Shown one piece after another: positions 38,301 to 44,445 of a stretch of DNA of 63,915 nt. The stretch is taken from assembly GCF_005893125.1 (NCBI RefSeq), contig NZ_VCJS01000056.1, forward strand, positions 1 through 63,915, in the 5' to 3' direction. The translations under genes and the position numbers were made by a program. The stretch is from Nonomuraea basaltis (GTDB lineage Bacteria; Actinomycetota; Actinomycetes; Streptosporangiales; Streptosporangiaceae). Positions within the stretch are counted from its first letter, which is position 1, and each line of letters begins with the position of its first letter. The notes below the pieces were generated by a model. It ran no database searches. It had not been told where the DNA came from and worked only from the letters and a program-made list of their open reading frames with translations.

Positions 38301-38723
38301 GCCCTGGGCGGCGCCGGAGTTGTTGATGTCGAAGAAGTCGCCGTTGACGGCCGCGACGGCGCGGGAGCGCTTGGCGGGCCCGGACAGCGGCTCGGTCTTG
38401 GACACCTCGCCGGAGAAGACGTAGTCGGCCTTCGCGCCGCCGAGGTCGGCGGTGATCGCGTCCGCACGTAACCAGCCGAGCGCGTCGTAGGTGTCGAACG
38501 AGGTCAGCGAGATCCCCGGCGCGACGGGCCGGGTCCTCTTGGCCGTCTCCAGCCGCGGCTGCCCGGCGGCGGCCCGGGCGAGCAGCGTGGACGGCGGCGG
38601 ATAGGACGACGCCTCGAGCGCGTCCTCTGCGGGTGGTGCGGGGTCGGCCTGGGCGGGCGCGGCGGTCAGTGCCACGGGGGCTAACAGGAACGCGGCGGCG
38701 GCCAGCAATCGGAGGGTCTGCAC
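35325..38723 (-). CDS. Secreted phosphodiester glycosidase / metallophosphoesterase fusion
   Basis: About 1132 residues. Start GTG 38723 gives a signal peptide (M-Q-T-L-R-L-L-A then A-P-A-Q-A); TTG 38735 is an alternative. Domains: a NAGPA-type phosphodiester glycosidase (~75-330, A-V-N-G-D-F-F-D, L-N-L-D-G-G-G-S-S-T), Ig-like and jelly-roll segments (~350-700), then a calcineurin-like phosphoesterase (~720-980, N-G-D-L-V-D, P-G-N-H-E, L-F-H-V-P-P) and a C-terminal Ig-like domain. The first metal motif of the phosphoesterase reads S-D-A-Q where S-D-x-H is usual. It probably acts outside the cell on sugar-phosphate polymers or teichoic-acid-like glycans. Confidence 0.85.
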   Translation of the reverse strand: MQTLRLLAAAAFLLAPVALTAAPAQADPAPPAEDALEASSYPPPSTLLARAAAGQPRLETAKRTRPVAPGISLTSFDTYDALGWLRADAITADLGGAKADYVFSGEVSKTEPLSGPAKRSRAVAAVNGDFFDINNSGAAQGVGVQNGNLIQSPVAGHENAVAVTGDGVGRVLKMYFEGTATPAGGSPIPLTQFNQIVQGGGAGLFTPLWGSYNRARAVEGAASVAEVVLVNGVVSEVRASAGTGPIPAGTTILLGRDAGAAALAALKTGDRVDVKYRPKASDGSTVKAAVGGNWVLVKDGVAQNSADPAAHPRTAVGFSADGRKMYLLTVDGRQADSRGVTLNELAAMMADLGAANALNLDGGGSSTMLAREPGSAGVQVENSPSDGGERHVPNGLALYAPEGSGRLKGFWLETASDPARAPGVAPVAGGRPDRVFPGLTRRLTAAGYDETYGPAAGTPSWRSNPAVHGIVRDGRFHALVPGQTTVTASRGGAKGTIDLTVLQPLQRLGTTADRLGMPGADGTATFGVVGYDRNGNSAPIEPADLALDYDKSLFEVTAAEHGYFTVKARKATGSGLITAKVGKNSTAVPVTVGFEEKPVADFEDAAKWTFAAARATGSLSAAPGQSGGGLKLSYDFTTSTATRAAYASPPQQIVVDGQPQAFGLWIHSTGKGEWPSLEFYDALGQSQILRGPYMTWTGWKYVEFAVPAGVNYPLRLRRFYVAETKADAKYTNEILIDGLVAKVPPAVSAPPAPKVADPVVKAEVAGMPWRFAVMSDAQFVARTPDSDIVKNARRTLREIKAAKPDFLLINGDLVDEASPEDFALAKRILDEELGGELKYHYIPGNHEVMGGKIDNFKAAFGDTYRTFDHKGTRFITLDTSRLNLRGGGYDQVAMLRSELDKAAEDASIGSVAVLFHVPPRDPTPGKGSQLGDRKEAALVEGWLAGFQRDTGKGAAFIGAHVGTFHAARVDAVPYFINGNSGKNPATAPDDGGFTGWSLWGVDPVTRAEAEHVRRNWFADSPDWIGTQVRPHVDDLVLTAPATVAVGAPAEVTAAVGQDGRTVPAAYPVSVTWSGSPNLHVGTRQTAKPWHVAVLDPAAGTLTALRKGQVTVAVTVNGVTRQAGVALTARAAA

Positions 38724-38766
38724 GACCGAACTCAATCGCTCGCGGATATAACTTTCAAGACCGAAG

Positions 38767-38773
38767 GGTGAAC
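38767..38773 (-). promoter_or_regulatory. Possible PHO-box half-site at the phosphoesterase promoter
   Basis: GTTCACC on the minus strand, ~17 bases before an AT-rich TATAT (around 38746-38751), matches the core of actinobacterial PhoP boxes. The second direct repeat (GGTCTTG) is weak, so the call is tentative. Confidence 0.25.
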
Positions 38774-38803
38774 TAAAAGATAATTTCAGATCGTGCGTGG
38801 CCC

Positions 38804-41053
38804 TCACGCGGCGCGCTTGACGCGGATCAGCCGGTCGAGCGCCTCGTCGTAGAGCGGGTCGAGCCAGTAGTCGGAGTGCCACCGCGCCTCGGGCAGCGGC
38901 TGGCCGGGTCCCGGCCGGAGCGGGTCCCAGCAGAACCGGTCCACGGGGTCCGCGTCGATCCTCTTGGCGCCGGGCCCGGCGCCGAGGGGGTCGACGCGGC
39001 GGAACACGGGTCCGCCGAGGGGGTCGCTCAGCCGGTAGAGGTTGTACCACGGCACGGCGTCACGCACGGCGGTGAGCCCGGGAGTGCCGAAGTAGGCGGG
39101 GAAGAAGGCGGCGTACAGGCGGCGCAGCGGCGAGCCGTGAGTGAGCAGGCGGACCCGCCGCCGCAGCCGGGGGTTGAGCTGCGGGACCAGGGCTGCGGCG
39201 ATGACGCTGCCCTGGCTGTGCCCGGAGAGGATCACCCGGTCCCGGTCGGTCCCAGCGAGCCTGCCGACCCGGGCGATCAGCTCGGGGATGACGCGCTCGG
39301 TGTAGCAGGGCGGGGCGAGCGGGTGGACGGCTCGGGGCCAGAACGTGGACACGTCCCAGAGAATCCCGATCGTCCTGCGCAGCCGGGAGTCACAGTACGT
39401 GAGGCGGCCGAGCAGCGCCACGCCGACGATGGCCGCGATCATGGCCCAGCTCCCGATCGAGGCGAGCAGCCCGGCGATCCCGCCGATCGGAGGGAACAGC
39501 CGGAACCGGTAGATCACGGTCACCGCGGCGAACCCGGCCACACCGATGCCGGTGAGCACCGCCAGCACGAGCCCGGCGCGGTCGGTGAGCGCGGCGAGCG
39601 CCCACTTGGCCGCAACCGCGCCGCTGTGCCGCTGGCCGTAGTACGGCGCCAGCCGCGGCGCGAGCCGGGCCGCCTCGGCCCTGCGGATCAGACAGAGGAC
39701 GGCCGCGAGGGCGAGGAGTCCCAGCAGCAGGAGAGGCACCAGCGCCGCCGTCCACCAGACGGCGTCGTCGAGGAAGAGCTTGCGTCCGAGCGGCTCGGGC
39801 TCGGCGGTGCTGCCCGGCAGGCCGAGGAACGTGGCGGTCCAGAACTGCACGCCGAGCGCCAGCACGTTCGCGGTGCCCGCGGCCGCCATCAGCGCGAACC
39901 AGCCCGCCAGCCCGCCCAGCGCCCGCCGCTCGATCGGATCCCTCGTGCTCCGTGGGCGGTCCATGGCGGCGAGCACGCAGGTGGTGACCAGGACGAACAG
40001 GCCGAGCCCGATCGTGAGCGCGAACTGGAACGCTCCAACGCCGACACCGGGAAGCTGGAGTCCGGTGGCACTGGGCGACATCCCGGCCAGGGCCAGCGCG
40101 ACCGTGGCCGCGAACACCAGCGGCGCGGCCGCCCGCAAGGCCAGGCACGCGTACGTGAGCCACTCCGGAGCACGCGCGCCGGAGTGCGGGTCCACGCGCC
40201 TGGCGAGCCACGGGAGCACCACCAGCACCGCGGCGGCGAGCTGGACGCCGCCGTTGGCGACGGTCAGGGCGAGCCCCTGCGGGGTGCCGGCGAACGGCGC
40301 GGACACGGCCAGCCCGATCGACGCGATCGAGAAGGCGACGTGCACGACCCGCAGCCGCCACACCGGCGCACCGCCGTGCCACAGCCGCGGCCGGGCCAGC
40401 AGCGGACGGGTACGGGAGACGCCGTCGGCAGGGATGACGGTCTGCTCGTCGCGCCGCCAGGTGCGCCGCGCGAGCCACCACAGCAGGACCACGACCAGGA
40501 GCGGCACGAGCGCGGTGACCGCCAGCCGCCGGGACGGCTCGCTCCCCCACAGCGCGCCCATCCAGTGCACCCACGCCGGGGACGTGTCGTGGGTGCAGGC
40601 CCGGCCCGCGGCCGTGCACTGCCAGCCGACGAGGTCCACGCTCGCCCTGGTGACGGCGCCGACGAGGGTGCCGGTGAGCAGCAGCGCGAACAGCCGCTGG
40701 GCCGCCTCGGTGACGTGCCGCAGCCGGGCGCCGCGTGGCGGCCTGGGCAGCATGAAGTAGGACAGATTCGCCAGCGAGAACGGCAGCAGCGGCAGCCACA
40801 GCGCGATCGTCCGGCCGCCGGAGGTGAGGCCGCCCCACGCGTACGCCTCCCGGTGACGGACGCCGGGCACGTCCGCGTCGTCGCCGACCGGCCGGCCGGT
40901 CGGCCACCAGCGCCGGTAGAACCCGGTGGGTCCGCCGCCCGTGACGCGGCGGGGGTGGGGGTGGTTGAGCATGCCCTCGGGCGGCGTGCCGTTGACGCCG
41001 TGCACGCGCAGCTCGGTCACACCTCCGCAGGTCCTGTCGATGAATCCGTCCAT
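38804..41053 (-). CDS. Multi-spanning membrane protein with alpha/beta-hydrolase domain
   Basis: 749 residues from ATG 41053. N-terminal soluble part begins with L-R-V-H-G-V-N-G-T-P-P-E, followed by about ten hydrophobic helices (~95-545) separated by charged loops. The C-terminal ~180 residues contain a lipase-like nucleophile elbow, V-I-L-S-G-H-S-Q-G-S-V-I. A preceding V-S-T-F-W-P-R-A-V-H-P and later L-T-H-G-S-P-L are common in this actinomycete family. The hydrolase would face one side of the membrane. Substrate and role are unknown, and the N-terminal segment may be part of the hydrolase fold. Confidence 0.7.
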   Translation of the reverse strand: MDGFIDRTCGGVTELRVHGVNGTPPEGMLNHPHPRRVTGGGPTGFYRRWWPTGRPVGDDADVPGVRHREAYAWGGLTSGGRTIALWLPLLPFSLANLSYFMLPRPPRGARLRHVTEAAQRLFALLLTGTLVGAVTRASVDLVGWQCTAAGRACTHDTSPAWVHWMGALWGSEPSRRLAVTALVPLLVVVLLWWLARRTWRRDEQTVIPADGVSRTRPLLARPRLWHGGAPVWRLRVVHVAFSIASIGLAVSAPFAGTPQGLALTVANGGVQLAAAVLVVLPWLARRVDPHSGARAPEWLTYACLALRAAAPLVFAATVALALAGMSPSATGLQLPGVGVGAFQFALTIGLGLFVLVTTCVLAAMDRPRSTRDPIERRALGGLAGWFALMAAAGTANVLALGVQFWTATFLGLPGSTAEPEPLGRKLFLDDAVWWTAALVPLLLLGLLALAAVLCLIRRAEAARLAPRLAPYYGQRHSGAVAAKWALAALTDRAGLVLAVLTGIGVAGFAAVTVIYRFRLFPPIGGIAGLLASIGSWAMIAAIVGVALLGRLTYCDSRLRRTIGILWDVSTFWPRAVHPLAPPCYTERVIPELIARVGRLAGTDRDRVILSGHSQGSVIAAALVPQLNPRLRRRVRLLTHGSPLRRLYAAFFPAYFGTPGLTAVRDAVPWYNLYRLSDPLGGPVFRRVDPLGAGPGAKRIDADPVDRFCWDPLRPGPGQPLPEARWHSDYWLDPLYDEALDRLIRVKRAA

Positions 41054-41101
41054 GCCACCAGGATCGTGCGTGGCACGCCATCACGTACAGTGATTGGCCG
41101 A

Positions 41102-41953
41102 TTACGATTTCGTGGCTCCCGCGGTGAGGCCGGTGACGAGGTGCCGCTGGACCATCAGGAACACGACCCCGGCCGGGATGGCGATGAGCACGGCCGAGGC
41201 GGTCATCAATCCCCAGTCGGACCAGTGCTGGCCGACGAACTGCTGCAGGCCGACGCCGAGGGTGCGCTTGTCCTCCTGGGACATGAACACGGTGGCGTAG
41301 CCGACCTCGCCCCAGGCGGTCATGAAGCAGTAGAAGGCGGTCACCGCGATGCCGGGCCGGGCCAGCGGCAGCACCACCCGCCAGAACACCCCGAACGGCG
41401 TCAGCCCGTCCACCAGCCCGGCCTGGTCGATCTCCACCGGCACGGTGTCGAAGTAGCTCTTCATCATCCAGGCGCAGAAGGGCACCGCGATCGTCATGTA
41501 CGCGATCACCAGGCCGGGGATCTGGTTCAGCAGGCCGAGCCCGGCCATCAGGTTGTACAGCGGCACGATCAGGATGGCGACCGGGAACATCTGGGTGATC
41601 AGCAGCAGCCACATCACGCCGCGGTGGCCGGGGAAGCGGAACCGGCTGACCGCGTACCCGGTGGTGGCGGCCAGGAACACCCCGGCCACCATGGTCAGCC
41701 CCGCGGTCAGCACGCTGTTGAGCAGCCACTGCGGAAATCGCGTCCCCGTCAGCACCCGCGCGTAGTTGTCCAGAGAGGAGTCGTCGAAGAGCCGCAACTC
41801 GGTCGACAGCCAGCCGTCGCGCGGCTTGAGTGAGGTGAGGACCAGCCACACCACCGGAAACAGCGAGACGGCCACCGCCAGGAGGAGTCCGGCGTGCAGG
41901 CCGATCGAGGCCAGCGGGCCCCGCTCACCTCGCATCCTGTGGCTCGGGCTCAC
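41102..41953 (-). CDS. Maltose-type ABC transporter permease (MalG-like)
   Basis: 283 residues from GTG 41953, which overlaps the preceding stop (GTGA) and has GGAG seven bases upstream; the ATG at 41935 lacks a site. Six helices, with the permease EAA loop Y-F-D-T-V-P-V-E-I-D-Q-A-G-L-V-D-G (an E-A-A to D-Q-A variant). Carbohydrate uptake family CUT1. No ATPase gene is in the operon; a shared MsiK-type ATPase elsewhere is usual in actinomycetes. Confidence 0.9.
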   Translation of the reverse strand: MSPSHRMRGERGPLASIGLHAGLLLAVAVSLFPVVWLVLTSLKPRDGWLSTELRLFDDSSLDNYARVLTGTRFPQWLLNSVLTAGLTMVAGVFLAATTGYAVSRFRFPGHRGVMWLLLITQMFPVAILIVPLYNLMAGLGLLNQIPGLVIAYMTIAVPFCAWMMKSYFDTVPVEIDQAGLVDGLTPFGVFWRVVLPLARPGIAVTAFYCFMTAWGEVGYATVFMSQEDKRTLGVGLQQFVGQHWSDWGLMTASAVLIAIPAGVVFLMVQRHLVTGLTAGATKS

Positions 41954-42945
41954 CACGGCTCTCCTCGACTGCGCAACGTCCGGCGATATCCCACGGCCAG
42001 CACGATCAGCATGGCCAGGATGATCACGCCCCAGGCGGCCGACCCGGCGTAGTCGCGGATCCCGGTGAACGCCTCCCGGAAGGCGTAGGTGACCAGGATC
42101 TCCGTCTCGCTGCCCGGCCCGCCCCGGGTGATCAGGAAAATGATGGGGAACATGTTGAACGTCCAGATCGTGCCCAGCAGCACCACCGTGGACGACACCT
42201 GCCGCAACCCCGGCAACGTGATCGCGGTGAACCGCTGCCACGGGTTCGCCCCGTCCACCTCGGCCGCCTCATACAGCTCGGCCGGGATCGACTGCAGCCC
42301 GCCCAGCAGCGCGACCATCATGAACGGCACCCCGATCCACACGTTCACCACGATGACCGCGATCTTCGCCGTGGTGGGATCGTCCAGCCAGCCCACCCCG
42401 GACAGCCCGGCCAGCTTGAGCAGCCCGTTGATCACGCCGTAGTCGCTGTTGTAGAGGTAGCGCCAGATGAACGCGGCCACGAACGCCGGCACCGCCCACG
42501 GCAGGATCAGCAGCACCCGGTAGACGGACCGGAACCGCAGGCGGCGGTTCAACATCACCGCGAGGCCGAGGCCGATGCCGTAGTGGGCGGCCACGCACAC
42601 CACCGTCCAGATCACCGTCCAGGCAAGCTTGTCCCAGAACAGGCTGCTGGTCAGGATCCGCACATAGTTGTCCAGGCCGACGAACTCGTACGTGGCCGGG
42701 ATCACGTTCACCCCTATGGTGCGGCCGATATTGGCCTCGGTCGCGTCCGTCAGCGACAGGTACACCCCTCGCGCCAGCGGCCAGCCGATCAGCACCAGCA
42801 TCACGACCACCACCGGCGCGATCATCGCCCAGGCGTACCAATGGGCCAACAGGAGGCGCCGTAACGGGCCCGGCTTGTCATGGCGGTGGTTCCGGCCGCG
42901 GGCGGACTCACCCGCGGCCGGCACGCGCCCGGTCGAGACCGCCAC
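41950..42945 (-). CDS. Maltose-type ABC transporter permease (MalF-like)
   Basis: 331 residues from GTG 42945, five bases after the binding-protein stop. Six predicted helices with the EAA motif in I-P-A-E-L-Y-E-A-A-E-V-D-G-A-N-P-W-Q-R-F. The periplasmic loop is short compared with E. coli MalF, as usual for actinobacteria. Partner of the following permease. Confidence 0.9.
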   Translation of the reverse strand: MAVSTGRVPAAGESARGRNHRHDKPGPLRRLLLAHWYAWAMIAPVVVVMLVLIGWPLARGVYLSLTDATEANIGRTIGVNVIPATYEFVGLDNYVRILTSSLFWDKLAWTVIWTVVCVAAHYGIGLGLAVMLNRRLRFRSVYRVLLILPWAVPAFVAAFIWRYLYNSDYGVINGLLKLAGLSGVGWLDDPTTAKIAVIVVNVWIGVPFMMVALLGGLQSIPAELYEAAEVDGANPWQRFTAITLPGLRQVSSTVVLLGTIWTFNMFPIIFLITRGGPGSETEILVTYAFREAFTGIRDYAGSAAWGVIILAMLIVLAVGYRRTLRSRGEPW

Positions 42946-42949
42946 CGGG

Positions 42950-44230
42950 TCAGCTCCAGTCCTTCATGATCCCGCGATACTGCTCATCGACCTTCTTGAG
43001 CATGTCCGCGGGCCCGGACTTGCCGCCCACCAGCGACTGGTAGCCCTCCAGCAGAGGCTGGAACAGCTGCCCGCCCTCCGGGATCCACGGCCGCGGCACC
43101 GCCGTGTCCATGATCGGCTTGAACACCGCCACGTCCGCGTTGCCCTGCACCTCCGGATTCGCATACGCCGACGTGCGGGTCGGCAGCAGGCTGATCTCCT
43201 TGGCGATCTTCGCCTGCGCGTCGACCGTGGTCATGAACCGGACGAACTCGTACGCCGCCGGGATGTTCTTCGAGCCGGCGTAGATCGCCAGATTCCAGCC
43301 GCCCGTGGGAGCCGCCGCCTTGACCGATCCCGACGGGACCGGGGCGATGCCCAGATTCTTCTTGTCCTGGAACTCCTTGCCCTGATAGATCTCCGACAAC
43401 GCCCACGGGCCGTTGTAGATCATCGCGGCCTTCCCCTCCTTCAGGGCCGTCATCGCGTTGGCATAGCTCTCGGTCGTGGCCGGCTTCGGCGCGGCGCCGG
43501 AGGTGATCAGATCGGACACCGTCTCGATCGCCTTCACGTTCGCCGGCGAATTCACCACGATCTTCTTGCCGGCCACGTCCAGCAGGTCCCCGCCTTCGCC
43601 GTAGATGAACGGCAGGAGGAAGTAGGAGTCGACGTTGAGTGCCAGCCCTTCGGCGCCGGTCTTGGCTTTGACGTCCAGCGCGACCTGCTTCAACTCCGCC
43701 ACCGTGGCCGGCGGCTGCTCGTGGCCGGCCTCCTTCAGCAGCCGCTTGTTGTAGATCAGCGCGAGGGTGTCGGTGACCTGCGGCACCGCGTACGTCTTGC
43801 CGCCGTACTTCGTGCTGCTCAACGGGCCCGCCAGGAAGTCCTCCGGCTTGTCGACCGCGCGGGTGCCGTCCAGCGGCTGCAGATAGCCCAGCGACGCGAA
43901 CTGCGACGTCCAGGCCACCTCCGACCGGATCACATCCGGCGCGCCCGCCCCGGCCTGCGCCGCCGTCTGGAACTGGTTCTGCGCCTGGTCCGACGGCACG
44001 TTCACATAGTTGACCTTGATACCGGGGTACGCCGCCTGGAACTCCTTGATCAATGCCTGGAACGTCGGCCCCTCACTCTCCGGCCGCGTGGTGTCCCACC
44101 ACGTCACCTCACCAGTGATCTTCGACGGGTCGGCGGGTGGCGGCGCGGGGGCGGGCACACCGCCGCCACAGGCGGAAACCGCCAGCGCGAGTGCCGCAAC
44201 GACCGCTGCGGCGGGTAAGAGTCGTCGCAT
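42950..44230 (-). CDS. Maltose/maltodextrin-type ABC substrate-binding lipoprotein
   Basis: 426 residues from ATG 44230. Lipoprotein signal ending A-V-S-A-C-G-G-G, then a type 1 solute-binding fold (V-T-W-W-D-T, G-K-T-Y-A-V-P, M-I-Y-N-G-P-W-A-L). Divergent from a pullulanase-type gene, so alpha-glucan oligosaccharides are the likely cargo. Confidence 0.9.
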   Translation of the reverse strand: MRRLLPAAAVVAALALAVSACGGGVPAPAPPPADPSKITGEVTWWDTTRPESEGPTFQALIKEFQAAYPGIKVNYVNVPSDQAQNQFQTAAQAGAGAPDVIRSEVAWTSQFASLGYLQPLDGTRAVDKPEDFLAGPLSSTKYGGKTYAVPQVTDTLALIYNKRLLKEAGHEQPPATVAELKQVALDVKAKTGAEGLALNVDSYFLLPFIYGEGGDLLDVAGKKIVVNSPANVKAIETVSDLITSGAAPKPATTESYANAMTALKEGKAAMIYNGPWALSEIYQGKEFQDKKNLGIAPVPSGSVKAAAPTGGWNLAIYAGSKNIPAAYEFVRFMTTVDAQAKIAKEISLLPTRTSAYANPEVQGNADVAVFKPIMDTAVPRPWIPEGGQLFQPLLEGYQSLVGGKSGPADMLKKVDEQYRGIMKDWS

Positions 44231-44445
44231 GTCCTCTCCTCACAGAGCTCGATCGGAGGTGGATCAAGCCGGACGTTACGCCGCCGTGATGCGTCCGGGT
44301 AGAGGCGAACGCAAAGCCTTCTGCAACCTGTTACATCTCTAGGCGTTGAATTTCAGAAACTTCCAGAGAGGGTTGCAAAGGCGACAACGGCCGTCCTGCA
44401 TTACCTCAGGCCGAACGGGAACCATGACGGCTGGAGGCTGCACGT
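44231..44445. promoter_or_regulatory. Divergent control region of malE-like and pullulanase-type genes
   Basis: Direct repeats GCAAAGCC (44311-44318) and GCAAAGGC (44375-44382), plus CTGCAAC (44321-44327) and GGTTGCA (44371-44377) in inverted arrangement, resemble TTGCAA-type operators of LacI-family alpha-glucan regulators such as MalR. The plus-strand part from ~44384 already encodes a frameshifted piece of the pullulanase N-terminus. Confidence 0.4.

Noticed and set aside
35190..38471. A 1093-codon plus-strand ORF
   Set aside because: It is the antisense of the phosphodiester glycosidase gene; Gly/Arg/Val-rich, no domains, no start site. Typical high-GC shadow.
38876..41833. A 985-codon plus-strand ORF
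   Set aside because: Antisense to two genes with clear membrane domains; His/Gln/Arg/Gly-rich pseudo-protein.
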